Positions 1-8,877 of a stretch of DNA of 64,000 bases are shown piece after piece. Below the pieces are notes generated by a model. The model did no database searches and was not told the DNA's origin. It saw only the letters and a list, made by a program, of their open reading frames with translations. The stretch spans positions 1,518,501 to 1,582,500 of the forward strand of contig NZ_CP060494.1 of the NCBI RefSeq assembly GCF_014334115.1, read 5' to 3'. The stretch comes from Sphingosinithalassobacter sp. CS137 (GTDB taxonomy: Bacteria; Pseudomonadota; Alphaproteobacteria; Sphingomonadales; Sphingomonadaceae). The translations under genes and the position numbers were made by a program. The first letter of the stretch is position 1. Every line of letters starts with the position of its first letter.

Positions 1-927
1 TGCTCCGGCGCCACGACGATGGTGCGGGCGCTGGTGGATGTGGTCGCCACTTCGGCGGGGCCGTTCGCGCTCGGCTATCCCGCGGTGCTGATCGCCACCT
101 TGTTCGGCCGATCGACCGCCGGTGTGCTGACCGCGATCATCGTGCTTTTCTACTCCTGGTTCTTCATCCTGCCGGAGTTCGGATCCTTCGCCTTCGCCGA
201 GCCGGCGGACTGGGCGCGGCTGCTCGTCAACGCATGCGCCTATGGCTTGGTCGTCGCCGTGGCGGAGCTGTTTCGCCGCGCGGTGCGCCGCGCTTCGGCC
301 GAGCGCGACCGCGAAGTCGCCGAGCGCGACCTGTTCCTCCAGGAGTTCGATCATCGGGTGAAGAACAATTTCGCCCTGGTCGCGAGCCTGCTCGACCTGC
401 AGCGCCGCCGCGCTGCCGAAGCCGCAACGGTGGAAGCGCTCGGCGATGCGCTTTCCCGCGTCGAGAGCATCGCGCGGGCGCACCGCCACCTCTATCGCGG
501 CGGCAGCACGGTGGGCGAAGTGGACATCGCCGCCTATCTGCGCGAACTCTGCGCGGCACTTTCGGACTCGCTGTTTTTGCGCACCAGCATCACGCTGCTG
601 TGCGACTCCGATCATGCGCAGATCGCCCGCGATCGCGCCGTATCGATCGGGCTGGTGGTGAACGAACTCGTGACGAACGCAGTCAAGCACGCCTTCGCCG
701 GACGCGAGGCGGGCGAGATTCGAGTCGAATTCCGACGGCACGATGGAGGCTATCTGCTCACCGTGCGCGATAACGGGATCGGCATGAACGAAGATACGCC
801 GGTCGCCGACCGGCAGAGCGGCCTCGGTCAGCGGCTGATCGACGCGTTCGCGCGGCAGGCCGGCGGCACGCTTTCGCGCGACACCGGCCCGTCGGGAACG
901 ACGTTCAGGCTCGAACTGGAGCCTTGA
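1..927 (+). CDS. Sensor histidine kinase, HisKA_2/HWE type, 5'-truncated by window edge
   Basis: Membrane sensor kinase of the short alphaproteobacterial type. The first in-frame ATG is at 19, but no stop precedes it in the window, so the gene probably begins upstream. Numbering from that ATG, residues about 15-85 are hydrophobic and look like the end of a DUF4118-like membrane region. A charged coiled linker (88-108) follows. The phosphoacceptor is His112 in FDHRVKNNF, typical of HisKA_2/HWE kinases. The ATPase has an N box with Asn215 and Asn220 and a D-N-G-I-G box at 251-255. No response regulator lies next to it here. Such kinases often feed the general stress PhyR pathway or light/blue-light regulators, but the input signal cannot be read. 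Confidence 0.85.
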   Translation, partial: CSGATTMVRALVDVVATSAGPFALGYPAVLIATLFGRSTAGVLTAIIVLFYSWFFILPEFGSFAFAEPADWARLLVNACAYGLVVAVAELFRRAVRRASAERDREVAERDLFLQEFDHRVKNNFALVASLLDLQRRRAAEAATVEALGDALSRVESIARAHRHLYRGGSTVGEVDIAAYLRELCAALSDSLFLRTSITLLCDSDHAQIARDRAVSIGLVVNELVTNAVKHAFAGREAGEIRVEFRRHDGGYLLTVRDNGIGMNEDTPVADRQSGLGQRLIDAFARQAGGTLSRDTGPSGTTFRLELEP

Positions 928-956
928 AGCGGCAGGTGCGTGTCGCACCCGCCGCT
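928..956. terminator. Hairpin between convergent genes, possible bidirectional terminator
   Basis: Arms 928-940 and 944-956 pair over 13 positions with one mismatch around a 3-nt loop (TGT). It fills the 39-base gap between two convergent genes. There is no T-run on either side, so termination strength is unproven. Confidence 0.5.
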
Positions 957-966
957 TCGCATCCGC

Positions 967-1323
967 TTACTGGCAGGCGAGATCGGTGCGATCGATCGCC
1001 CGGCCCGCCGCCGCACCGGCGGCACCGCCGATCAGCGCGCCGACCGTCTTGGAACCGCCCGGCGCGATCAGATTGCCGAGCAGCGCGCCGGCACCCGCAC
1101 CGACCAGCGTGCCGGTCGTGCCATTCTCGCGACGGCAGTAATAATTGCCCTGCGCGTCCCGATAGATGACGGTGTCGTCGGAAATCTGGTCGGGGCCGGG
1201 ATTGTAGACGCGGCCGCCGCTGCCGAGCGCGCCCTGGGGCCCGAACACGCCATTGTCGGCGCAGCCCGCGAGCGGGAGCGACATGGCCGAGAGCGCGGCC
1301 GCGGCAACGAGAGACTTACGCAT
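967..1323 (-). CDS. Small glycine-zipper lipoprotein
   Basis: 118-residue predicted outer-membrane or periplasmic lipoprotein. Signal peptide 1-20 ends in lipobox LAGC, so Cys21 is the lipidated residue. The middle is polar and has the segment DTVIYRDAQGNYYCRR. Residues about 70-108 form a glycine-zipper (GAGAGALLGN, GGAAGAAAG), as in the 17-kDa surface antigen (Rick_17kDa/glycine zipper 2TM) family. The ATG at 1323 is the only start that keeps the signal peptide. It stands alone, convergent with the kinase and downstream of the ABC-F gene on the same strand. Function is not known beyond the family's envelope role. Confidence 0.8.
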   Translation of the reverse strand: MRKSLVAAAALSAMSLPLAGCADNGVFGPQGALGSGGRVYNPGPDQISDDTVIYRDAQGNYYCRRENGTTGTLVGAGAGALLGNLIAPGGSKTVGALIGGAAGAAAGRAIDRTDLACQ

Positions 1324-1397
1324 GGGGAACCTCCAACGGTGGTGAATTGCCCTCCCTCAACCGCTGAGGCGCGATTCTGTTTCCATCGCGAAATTGG

Positions 1398-3191
1398 TCA
1401 GCCGAGCGCTTCGACAGCTTCGGCGAGTTCGAGCCAACGCAGCTCCGCCGCCTCCTTCTCCTCGCGCGCCGCGGCGATCGCCTTGCCAAGGCTCGCGAAT
1501 TTCGCTGGATCGCGGGTGTAGAGATCGGGATCGGCAAGCGCCGCCTCGTCGCGCGCGATCGCCGCATCCAGCTCCTCGATCCGGCCCGGCAGGCGATCGA
1601 AATCGCGCTGGTCCTTGTAGCTGAGTTTGGCAGCCTTTGGCTTCGGCGGCTCGGGCGCGCGGTCCGTTGGCTTCGCCACTGCCTTTTTCTCTGCGCGCGG
1701 CCGCCGCTTGGCCTCCCAATCGGCATAGCCGCCGACGATCGCGTCGACGTCACCCGATCCGTCGAGGCCCAGCGTCACCGTCACTGTCCGGTCGAGGAAG
1801 TCGCGATCGTGGCTGACGATCAGCACCGTCCCCTCATAGTCGGCGATCACTTCCTGGAGCAGGTCCAGCGTCTCGAGGTCGAGGTCGTTGGTCGGCTCGT
1901 CGAGCACCAGCAGATTGCTCCGCCGCGCGAATTCGCGCGCCAGAAGCAGCCGCGAACGTTCGCCGCCGGACAGAGTCCCGATCTTCGCCTCGGCAATGGC
2001 GGGGTCGAAGAGGAACTCCTTGAGATAGCCGTGGACGTGCTTCTTCACGCCCAGCACCTCGATCCAGTCGCCGCCCTCCGCCAGCACTTCCCGCACTGTC
2101 TTGTCGGGCTTCATGAGGCTGCGCTGCTGGTCGATCACGATCCCGTCGAGCGTCTTGGCGCGTCGCACGATGCCCTCGTCGGGCTCGATCTCGCCGGTGA
2201 GCAGCTTAAGCAGGGTCGACTTGCCCGCGCCATTCGCGCCGACGATGCCGATCCGGTCGCCGCGGGTGATGCGGAAGCTGAAATCGCGAAGGATCGTCCG
2301 CGCCTCGGCACCTTCGCCGAATCGCTTGGTGACATTCTCGACGTCGATCACCACTTTCGTCTGCACATCATCCGCACCGGTAGCGAGCTTGGCGGCACCC
2401 TCCGGCCCCACCATTGCTGCGCGGGCCGCGCGCATCTCCTTGAGCTTCTCGAGCCGCCCCTGATTGCGGCGGCGGCGGCCGGTTACGCCGCGCTGGAGCC
2501 AATGCTCCTCCAGCTTCAGCTTGGCGTCCAGCCGCGCCGCGTTGCGCTCTTCCTCGGCATAGACCTGCTCGGTCCACGCATCGAACCCGCCGAAGCCGAT
2601 CTCCGCGCGGCGGATCGAGCCGCGGTCGAGCCACAGCGTCGAGCGTGTCAGCCGCGTGAGAAAAGTCCGGTCGTGGCTGATCACCACGAACGCGCCCGAG
2701 AAGCGCTTGAGCCAGTCCTCGAGCCACTCGATCGCGGCGAGATCAAGGTGATTGGTCGGCTCGTCGAGCAACAATATGTCGGGCTCCTGCGCCAGCGCAC
2801 GCGCGATCGCGGCGCGCCGCCGCTCGCCCCCGCTCGCAGTCGCCGCCTCGCGCGTCAGGTCGATGCCCAGCTGGTCGGCGATCGCCTCGGCCGCGTATTG
2901 CGGCGGGGCGTCGTCGCCGCGCAGCACGAAATCGAGCAATGTCGCGCACCCGTCGACCTTCGGATCCTGCTCGAGCAGCACCACCTTCGTGCCGGGCACG
3001 ATCGTCCGCCGCCCCTCGTCGGCTTCGATCCGCCCGCCGAGCAGCTTGAGCAGCGTCGTCTTTCCCGCGCCGTTGCGGCCGATCAGCGCCAGCCGGTCGC
3101 GCGCGCCGATATAGATGTCGAGGCCGCGGAAGAGCCAGCCGGCGCCCTGGACCAGGCCCAGGCCTTCATATGCGAGTAGGGGTGCTGCCAT
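1398..3191 (-). CDS. ABC-F family ATPase, Uup-like
   Basis: Soluble tandem ATP-binding cassette protein of 597 residues with no membrane segment. The ABC-F family acts on ribosomes or on DNA junctions. Both Walker A motifs are present (GRNGAGKTT near residue 38, GANGAGKST in the second half), as are both signature motifs (SGGERRR, SGGERSR) and both Walker B motifs (ILLLDEPTNHLD, LLVLDEPTNDLD). The Lys/Pro-rich linker and C-terminal coiled coil, from about residue 520, match Uup rather than EttA. The ATG at 3191 starts the conserved MAAPLLAYEGL segment; 22 additional in-frame residues upstream look like non-coding extension. It is transcribed away from the PepSY operon. Confidence 0.9.
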   Translation of the reverse strand: MAAPLLAYEGLGLVQGAGWLFRGLDIYIGARDRLALIGRNGAGKTTLLKLLGGRIEADEGRRTIVPGTKVVLLEQDPKVDGCATLLDFVLRGDDAPPQYAAEAIADQLGIDLTREAATASGGERRRAAIARALAQEPDILLLDEPTNHLDLAAIEWLEDWLKRFSGAFVVISHDRTFLTRLTRSTLWLDRGSIRRAEIGFGGFDAWTEQVYAEEERNAARLDAKLKLEEHWLQRGVTGRRRRNQGRLEKLKEMRAARAAMVGPEGAAKLATGADDVQTKVVIDVENVTKRFGEGAEARTILRDFSFRITRGDRIGIVGANGAGKSTLLKLLTGEIEPDEGIVRRAKTLDGIVIDQQRSLMKPDKTVREVLAEGGDWIEVLGVKKHVHGYLKEFLFDPAIAEAKIGTLSGGERSRLLLAREFARRSNLLVLDEPTNDLDLETLDLLQEVIADYEGTVLIVSHDRDFLDRTVTVTLGLDGSGDVDAIVGGYADWEAKRRPRAEKKAVAKPTDRAPEPPKPKAAKLSYKDQRDFDRLPGRIEELDAAIARDEAALADPDLYTRDPAKFASLGKAIAAAREEKEAAELRWLELAEAVEALG

Positions 3192-3285
3192 GATCGGCGC
3201 GAGGTAGGCGCAAGCCTCGCGCGGAGCAAGCTGGACGGCGGAAAACAGGCCATTCACAGGCTGTTCAACGCAGCGACCCTATGCC

Positions 3286-3624
3286 ATGCCGATGTCGATG
3301 GTCGCGAAGATGTGCGTCTGGTGCGTGGTGGCTGTTGCCGGGATCGGCGGCATCGACACCGCTCGCGCCAGGATCGCCCCCCAGCAGGGCATGCAGGACG
3401 CCTCGCAGGCGCGCGCCACCGTGCGCCAGGAACGCGGCCAGAACCTTCCCGCACGGGAAATCGAACGGCGGATCGTGCCGCGGATGCGTGGCGCGCAATA
3501 TCTCGGCTTCGACTATGATCCCGAAACGAACATTTACACGCTCAAATTCCTGCGCGATGGATCGGTGATCTGGGTGGACGTCGACGGCCGCAGCGGCCGT
3601 GTCGTCCGCCAGACCGGCAATTGA
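3286..3624 (+). CDS. Exported PepSY-like protein upstream of a two-component system
   Basis: 112 residues: a hydrophobic signal peptide (about 5-26), then a charged region, then a PepSY-like beta segment (GAQYLGFDYDPETNIYTLKF, ending VDVDGRSGRVV). Small PepSY proteins of this layout often precede PhoP/PhoQ-like systems and are thought to act in the periplasm as signal modulators. The response-regulator gene starts 31 bases after the stop, so the three genes are probably one operon. Several in-frame ATGs (3286, 3292, 3298, 3310) could start it; the choice is uncertain by a few residues. Confidence 0.75.
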   Translation: MPMSMVAKMCVWCVVAVAGIGGIDTARARIAPQQGMQDASQARATVRQERGQNLPAREIERRIVPRMRGAQYLGFDYDPETNIYTLKFLRDGSVIWVDVDGRSGRVVRQTGN

Positions 3625-3655
3625 TCGCCCCGCCACGGCAGTACGAGGAACAGAC

Positions 3656-4327
3656 ATGCGCCTATTGATCGTAGAGGATGAACCCACTCTGGGTCAGCAG
3701 CTGCGCAATGCGCTCGAGGGCGCCGGCTATGCGGTCGATCTGGCCACCGACGGCGAGGAGGGCCATTTCCTCGGATCGACCGAAAGCTACGACGCAGTCA
3801 TTCTCGACCTCGGCCTGCCCGAAATCGACGGGCTGACGGTGCTCGATCGCTGGCGCAAGGAAGGCAAGACCACGCCCGTGCTGGTGCTCACCGCGCGCGA
3901 CAGCTGGTCGGACAAGGTGGCCGGGCTCGACGCCGGTGCCGACGATTATGTCGCCAAGCCTTTCCAGACCGAGGAACTGATCGCGCGGCTGCGCGCGCTC
4001 ATCCGCCGCGCCTCGGGCAATGCCTCGGCCGAGCTCACCGCCGGCGATATCCGGCTCGACACGCGCTCGGGCAAGGTCACCAAGGCGGGCGAGCCGGTGA
4101 AGCTCACCGCCCAGGAATATAAGCTGCTCAGCTATCTGCTCCACCACAAGGGCAAGGTGGTGAGCCGCACCGAACTGATCGAACACATCTACGATCAGGA
4201 CTTCGACCGCGATTCGAACACGATCGAAGTGTTCGTCACGCGGATCCGCAAGAAACTGGGCGCCGACACCATCACCACGATCCGCGGCCTCGGCTACAGC
4301 CTGGAGGAGCCGGAAACGGCTTCGTGA
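3656..4327 (+). CDS. OmpR/PhoB-family response regulator
   Basis: 223 residues. The receiver domain (1-115) has the acidic pair at residues 7-9, phosphoacceptor Asp51 in VILDLGLPEIDG, Thr79 and Lys101 (AKPF). A winged-helix DNA-binding domain follows (about 125-220, ending RGLGYSLEEPE). The ATG at 3656 has a GAGGAA ribosome site 7 bases upstream and begins exactly at the conserved MRLLIVEDEP. It lies between the PepSY protein and the sensor kinase, its probable partner. Sequence features resemble the PhoP/QseB group; target genes are not visible here. Confidence 0.93.
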   Translation: MRLLIVEDEPTLGQQLRNALEGAGYAVDLATDGEEGHFLGSTESYDAVILDLGLPEIDGLTVLDRWRKEGKTTPVLVLTARDSWSDKVAGLDAGADDYVAKPFQTEELIARLRALIRRASGNASAELTAGDIRLDTRSGKVTKAGEPVKLTAQEYKLLSYLLHHKGKVVSRTELIEHIYDQDFDRDSNTIEVFVTRIRKKLGADTITTIRGLGYSLEEPETAS

Positions 4328-4364
4328 CCGGGCTCCGCTCGCCTCTGCTCCGGCGGCGCTGATC

Positions 4365-5849
4365 ATGGCGGACGCCGGTACGCCTCCGGCACCGAACGGT
4401 TTGCGGCGCCGGCTCGCCAGCGCACGCGCCCGGTTGTCGTCGCGCTGGCCGCGGCGACAGCCCGGCCTCGCACCCGGTGTCGATATCGAAGCGCCCCCGC
4501 CCCGTGCCTATGTCCGCGTGACCGGCTCGGTCAGCCGGCGCATGATCGTCGTTGCCAGCGCCTGGATCATCGTGCTGCTGGCGGGCGGCGGCTTCGCGCT
4601 CGATCGCGTCCTCACCTCGGCGGTCACGCGCAATTTCGACGAACAGCTCGAATTCCTGCTCTCGTCGATGATCGCGTCGGCCGAACTGGGGCCGGGCGGC
4701 GAAGTGCTGCTCAATCGCGAGCTGGCCGACCAGCGGTTCCTCGAGCCCTTCTCCGGCGCCTATTGGCAGATCAGCGGCGACGGCTACGAGACCTTTCCCT
4801 CGCGCTCGCTCTGGGATTACCGCCTGTCCACCGGACGCGCGCACGACGATATGGAAGTCCATATCTATGACAGCGTCCAGTTCGACGAGGAGCTGCGCAT
4901 CGCCGAGCGGGACCTGACGCTCCCCGGATCGGAGGTTCGCTGGCGCTTCCAGGTCGCGCAGAATCGCAATTCGCTCGATGCGCAGATCGCCGATTTCCGC
5001 AGCACGCTGCTGGTCAGCTTCCTCATCCTCGGCTTTGGCCTCATCATCATGGTGGGGCTGCAGACCTGGGTCGGGCTTCAGCCGCTGCGCAAGGTGCGAG
5101 TCGAGATCGCCCGGATGCGCGCCGGCGAATCGAGCCGGATCGATGCGCCGATGCCCTCCGAAGTCGCGCCGATGGTCGAGGAGCTGAACGCGCTCGTCGA
5201 GCACAACGAGCGCCAGGCCGAAGAGGCACGCCGCCATGCCGGCAACCTCGCCCACGCGCTAAAGACCCCGCTCAGCGTCATCATGAACGCCGCCGCCGCC
5301 GGGCAGCCCGATCTGGCCCAGGCGGTGATCCGCGAGGCGCGGACGATGCGCCGCCAGATCGATCATCATCTCGCCCGCGCCCGCGCGGTAGGCCGCCGCG
5401 GCAGCGCCCATAGCCGCGCCGAGATCTGGCCCGCGATCGAAGCCGTCGAGCGTGCGGTTTCGCGGCTCTATCCGAACGTTCGGATCGACATCGACGGGCA
5501 GAAGGATCTCGTCGCCCACATCGAGCGGCAGGATTTCGACGAAATGCTCGGCAATCTCGTCGAGAATGCCGCGAAATATGGCGGCGGCAGCGTCTTCGTC
5601 ACTGCCGGCGCACAGGCAGGTTTCGTTGAAATCCTCGTCGAGGACGACGGCAGCGGAATTCCGCAGGCCGACCGTCTGCGCATCTTCGATCGCGGCGTGC
5701 GGCTCGACAGCGGCAAGCCTGGCACCGGCCTCGGCCTCGCCATCGTTCGAGACGTCGCCGAAATCTACGACGGCACCGTCAGCCTTGAGGAAAGCGAGGA
5801 TTTGGGCGGCCTGCTCGTGCGGCTCAGGCTCCCGGCGGCTTCGAGCTAG
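4365..5849 (+). CDS. Membrane sensor histidine kinase, PhoQ-like
   Basis: 494 residues. A basic N-terminal tail of about 55 residues precedes TM1 (61-80). A periplasmic sensor of about 130 residues follows, then TM2 (214-232) and a HAMP-like linker. The phosphoacceptor is His297 in HAGNLAHALKTPLS. The ATPase shows NLVENAAKYG, the D-D-G-S-G-I box and GTGLGLAIVRD. His-Ala-Leu-Lys-Thr-Pro instead of His-Glu-Leu is usual for PhoQ-like kinases. It starts 37 bases after the response-regulator stop. The periplasmic domain gives no clear ligand. Confidence 0.92.
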   Translation: MADAGTPPAPNGLRRRLASARARLSSRWPRRQPGLAPGVDIEAPPPRAYVRVTGSVSRRMIVVASAWIIVLLAGGGFALDRVLTSAVTRNFDEQLEFLLSSMIASAELGPGGEVLLNRELADQRFLEPFSGAYWQISGDGYETFPSRSLWDYRLSTGRAHDDMEVHIYDSVQFDEELRIAERDLTLPGSEVRWRFQVAQNRNSLDAQIADFRSTLLVSFLILGFGLIIMVGLQTWVGLQPLRKVRVEIARMRAGESSRIDAPMPSEVAPMVEELNALVEHNERQAEEARRHAGNLAHALKTPLSVIMNAAAAGQPDLAQAVIREARTMRRQIDHHLARARAVGRRGSAHSRAEIWPAIEAVERAVSRLYPNVRIDIDGQKDLVAHIERQDFDEMLGNLVENAAKYGGGSVFVTAGAQAGFVEILVEDDGSGIPQADRLRIFDRGVRLDSGKPGTGLGLAIVRDVAEIYDGTVSLEESEDLGGLLVRLRLPAASS

Positions 5850-5911
5850 AGGAGTCGAGCGGCACGCCGGACCCCAAGGGCCGCGCCACCAGTCCAGCTC
5901 GCGCTCAATGC

Positions 5912-5927
5912 ATCGGCAAATACCGAT
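5912..5927. promoter_or_regulatory. Upstream ArsR-type operator dyad
   Basis: Perfect dyad ATCGG-N6-CCGAT (arms 5912-5916 and 5923-5927), followed by ACG. An identical-arm copy lies 39 bases downstream at the arsR start. Its position upstream of the -35 box suggests a second dimer site; binding is inferred. Confidence 0.6.
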
Positions 5928-5932
5928 ACGTC

Positions 5933-5972
5933 TTGACCCATAACGATCCCATCGGCTATTCCCGATACGATG
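5933..5972 (+). promoter_or_regulatory. arsR promoter with second ArsR operator over the -10 region
   Basis: A -35 box TTGACC (5933-5938) is followed after 18 bases by a weak -10 TATTCC (5957-5962). The second dyad ATCGG-N6-CCGAT (5951-5966) covers the -10 box. Transcription would begin about 5968-5970, at the arsR ATG. No Shine-Dalgarno purine run precedes the ATG, so the arsR message may be leaderless. Confidence 0.5.
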
Positions 5973-6299
5973 AAGGATCAGGACGCTCTCGCCGCGCTGG
6001 CAGCGCTCGCGCATCCCACGCGGCTGCTGTCGTTTCGCCTGCTCGTCCGCAACGAGCCTGAGGGGCTGACCACCGGCCAATTGGTTGAGGTGACCGGCCT
6101 CAGCCAGAGCACCCTATCGACGCACCTCGCGATTCTGGTGAAGGCGGGGCTGGTCCAATCGGAGAAGCGCGGCCGGCATTTCCTCCAGCGCGCACGGATC
6201 GATGCGCTTCGCGCGCTCATGGTCTTTCTCGCCCGGGATTGCTGCGAAGGGCGCGCCGATCTTTGCGAGCCGCTGATGGCGGAGCTCGCCCGGTGTTGA
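5970..6299 (+). CDS. arsR: ArsR-family As(III)-responsive repressor
   Basis: 109-residue ArsR/SmtB winged-helix repressor. The HTH (about 35-60) includes [15 protein letters not shown] and the beta wing is [12 protein letters not shown]. Instead of the classic ELCVCDL metal site in the recognition helix, cysteines sit at the C-terminus: Cys91, Cys92, Cys99 and Cys109. This resembles the CC-x5-C As(III) site known for the Acidithiobacillus ferrooxidans ArsR type. It opens the arsR-arsC-acr3 operon; arsC begins 14 bases after its stop. Autorepression through the twin dyads is expected. Confidence 0.88.
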   Translation: MKDQDALAALAALAHPTRLLSFRLLVRNEPEGLTTGQLVEVTGLSQSTLSTHLAILVKAGLVQSEKRGRHFLQRARIDALRALMVFLARDCCEGRADLCEPLMAELARC

Positions 6300-6313
6300 G
6301 GGAGGAACCGGAG

Positions 6314-6742
6314 ATGCCGATCGATGTCATCGTCTATCACAATCCCGAATGCGGCACATCGCGCAACGTGGTGGCGATGATCCGCAACGCCGGCATCGAG
6401 CCGCACGTCGTGGAATATCTGAAGACGCCACCGTCGCGCGCGCTGCTCGAAAATCTGATCGAGCGGGCCGGCCTCACTCCGCGCGAACTCCTGCGCCGGA
6501 AGGGCACGCCCTATGCCGAATTGGGTCTCGACGATCCTGCGCTTGCCGATGCGCACCTGATCGCCGCAATGCTGGAACAGCCGATCCTCATCAACCGGCC
6601 ACTGGTTGTCTCTCCGCTGGGGGTGAAGCTGTGCCGCCCCTCCGAGGAAGTGCTCGACCTCCTGCCGGTGCCGCAACAGGGCGCGTTCGCCAAGGAAGAC
6701 GGCGCGCAGGTGGTCGACGGCGAAGGCCGGCGGATCCGTTGA
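6314..6742 (+). CDS. arsC: Glutaredoxin-coupled arsenate reductase
   Basis: 142 residues. Reduces As(V) to As(III) in the cytoplasm using glutathione and glutaredoxin. The active-site segment [10 protein letters not shown] places the nucleophile at Cys13, and later arginines (for example PILINRPLV) match the ArsC/Spx thioredoxin-like family. The ATG at 6314 follows a strong GGAGGAA site (6300-6306). A longer upstream in-frame extension overlaps arsR and is not credible. The product feeds the Acr3 pump encoded next. Confidence 0.93.
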   Translation: MPIDVIVYHNPECGTSRNVVAMIRNAGIEPHVVEYLKTPPSRALLENLIERAGLTPRELLRRKGTPYAELGLDDPALADAHLIAAMLEQPILINRPLVVSPLGVKLCRPSEEVLDLLPVPQQGAFAKEDGAQVVDGEGRRIR

Positions 6743-6756
6743 AAGGAAGTTCCGAA

Positions 6757-7827
6757 ATGGCGCAGCTTGCGGCTACCGACCTGTCCAGATCCGCGCCGCT
6801 AGGACGCTTCGAGCGCCTGCTCTCGCTGTGGGTCGCGCTGGCGATCGCCGCGGGAATCGCGCTCGGCGTGCTTGCGCCCGCGTCGGTCCGGTTGCTCGCC
6901 GGCCTGGAAATCGCATCGGTGAATCTGGTCGTGGCCGTGCTGGTCTGGGCGATGATCTTCCCGATGATGGTCGCCGTGGACTTCGCCAGCGTGCGCGACA
7001 TCGGCCGCAAGCCGAAGGGGCTGGTGATAACGCTGGCGGTCAACTGGCTCGTCAAGCCGTTCACCATGGCGGCACTCGCCGTGCTCTTCTTCGATCATGT
7101 CTATGCCGGCTTCATCGGCGCGGGCGAGGCGGACCAGTATATCGCGGGGCTGATCCTGCTTGGGGCGGCGCCGTGCACGGCAATGGTCTTCGTGTGGTCG
7201 CAGCTGACCAGAGGCGATCCGGCCTACACGCTGGTGCAGGTTTCGGTGAGCGATCTGGTCATGATCGTAGCCTTCGCACCGATCGTCGCCCTGCTCCTGG
7301 GGGTGACCGAGATCGCGGTGCCGTGGGAGACATTGCTGCTTTCGGTCGCGCTCTATGTCGTCGTCCCGCTGGCGGCAGGGGCGGTCGTGCGGACGCTTCT
7401 GCTCTCCACGCACGGCGGTGACGCAGCGGCAGTCGAAACTTTCCTCGCGCGGCTAAAGCCGGTGTCGATCATCGGCCTGCTCGCCACCGTCGTGCTGCTG
7501 TTCGCCTTTCAGGCAACGACGATCCTCGGCAATCCGCTGCTGATCCTGCTGATCGCGATTCCGATCCTCATCCAGTCCTACGGCATTTTCGCACTCGCCT
7601 ATTTCGCAGCCAAGGCATGGCGCGTGCCGCATGCCATCGCCGCGCCCTGCGCACTGATCGGCACGTCGAACTTCTTCGAGCTCGCAGTGGCGGTGGCGAT
7701 CGGCCTGTTCGGCCTGTCGAGCGGAGCGGCGCTGGCAACTGTCGTCGGGGTGCTGGTCGAAGTGCCGGTGATGCTCTCGCTGGTCGCATATGCGAACCGC
7801 ACGCGCGGGAGCTTTCCGGCAAACTGA
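6757..7827 (+). CDS. acr3: Arsenite efflux permease, ACR3 family
   Basis: 356-residue inner-membrane permease with about ten hydrophobic segments, extruding arsenite made by ArsC. The ACR3 hallmark [13 protein letters not shown], with its conserved Cys in the fourth helix, is present. So are paired Asn/Glu segments near the end ([18 protein letters not shown]). The ATG at 6757 lies 14 bases after the arsC stop with AAGGAAG upstream. The gene is of the ACR3 type, not the unrelated ArsB type. It ends 9 bases from a convergent gene. Confidence 0.93.
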   Translation: MAQLAATDLSRSAPLGRFERLLSLWVALAIAAGIALGVLAPASVRLLAGLEIASVNLVVAVLVWAMIFPMMVAVDFASVRDIGRKPKGLVITLAVNWLVKPFTMAALAVLFFDHVYAGFIGAGEADQYIAGLILLGAAPCTAMVFVWSQLTRGDPAYTLVQVSVSDLVMIVAFAPIVALLLGVTEIAVPWETLLLSVALYVVVPLAAGAVVRTLLLSTHGGDAAAVETFLARLKPVSIIGLLATVVLLFAFQATTILGNPLLILLIAIPILIQSYGIFALAYFAAKAWRVPHAIAAPCALIGTSNFFELAVAVAIGLFGLSSGAALATVVGVLVEVPVMLSLVAYANRTRGSFPAN

Positions 7828-7836
7828 CGTCCGCCG

Positions 7837-8835
7837 CTACGCTGCCACTGGCCCGGCCATCGCTTCCGCCGCGATGCTCAGGCTCTTCTTGCGCGCTTCG
7901 TGGTCGTAGATCGAGCTCACCAGCATCACTTCGTCGACGCGCGTGCGCTCGACGAACTTCGCCAGCTCGCGCGTCACTATATCGCGGGTGCCGGTCGCCG
8001 AACAGCCGAGCACATGATCGAGCACTGCCTGCCCCTGCCCGCCCAGGCTCTCGCGAAATCCGGGGATCGGCGGCGGCAGCGGAATCCCCTTGCCGGTGGT
8101 GCGGATCGCAACGAACGCCTGTTGTGCGGAAGTTGCCAGCAGCTCGGCCTCCTCCTGCGTCTCGGCGGCGAACACGTTGAACCCGGCCATCGCATGCGGC
8201 TTGTCGAGCACCGCCGAGGGGCGGAAATTGCGCCGATAGACGTCGAGCGCCTCGTCTAGCAGGGCCGGCGCGAAATGCGACGCAAAGGCATAGGGCAGCC
8301 CAAGCGCCGCCGCCAGCTGAGCCCCGAACAGGCTCGATCCCAGGATCCACAGCTCGGGCTTCGCGCCCGCCCCGGGCGTCGCGCGAATGCCGGTCTGCCC
8401 GTCGTCGGCAAAATAGCTCTGCAGTTCGAGCACGTCCTGCGGAAAGGCGTTCGGATCACTTTCCAGCGTGCGGCGCAGCGCCCGCGCGACCGTCTGGTCC
8501 GATCCGGGAGCGCGGCCCAGCCCCAGGTCGATGCGACCGGGGAAAAGCGCATCGAGCGTGCCGAACTGTTCTGCGATCACCAGCGGCGCATGATTGGGCA
8601 GCATGATGCCGCCCGCGCCGATGCGGATCGTTTCCGTCGCCTGCCCGACATGCGCCAGCACCACCGAGGTCGCGGCACTGGCGATGCCCTCCATGCCGTG
8701 GTGCTCCGCGACCCAATAGCGCGTGTACCCCTGCGCCTCGACATGGCGTGCCAGATCGGCGGCATTGGCGAGTGACTGTCGAACATTCCCGCCCCGGGTC
8801 ACCGGGACGAGATCGAGAAGCGAATAGCGTGTCAT
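7837..8835 (-). CDS. LLM-class flavin-dependent oxidoreductase
   Basis: 332-residue luciferase-like (F420/FMN TIM-barrel) monooxygenase. Family marks include [21 protein letters not shown], the [16 protein letters not shown] segment, [12 protein letters not shown] and a C-terminal [12 protein letters not shown]. It belongs to the MsnO8/YhbW-like group, whose substrates are usually unknown. ATG 8835 begins the conserved [16 protein letters not shown] 36 bases upstream would add 12 residues, and neither has a strong ribosome site. It follows the S8 protease gene on the same strand after 42 bases, so co-transcription is possible. Confidence 0.85.
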   Translation of the reverse strand: MTRYSLLDLVPVTRGGNVRQSLANAADLARHVEAQGYTRYWVAEHHGMEGIASAATSVVLAHVGQATETIRIGAGGIMLPNHAPLVIAEQFGTLDALFPGRIDLGLGRAPGSDQTVARALRRTLESDPNAFPQDVLELQSYFADDGQTGIRATPGAGAKPELWILGSSLFGAQLAAALGLPYAFASHFAPALLDEALDVYRRNFRPSAVLDKPHAMAGFNVFAAETQEEAELLATSAQQAFVAIRTTGKGIPLPPPIPGFRESLGGQGQAVLDHVLGCSATGTRDIVTRELAKFVERTRVDEVMLVSSIYDHEARKKSLSIAAEAMAGPVAA

Positions 8836-8877
8836 TCGGAATAGATGGGGCGCCGCCGGGCGCCCCGCCACCCCGGG

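Noticed and set aside
1809..3179. 456-residue plus-strand frame
   Set aside because: It is antisense to the ABC-F gene, whose motifs are complete; the frame is open only because of GC-rich codon bias.
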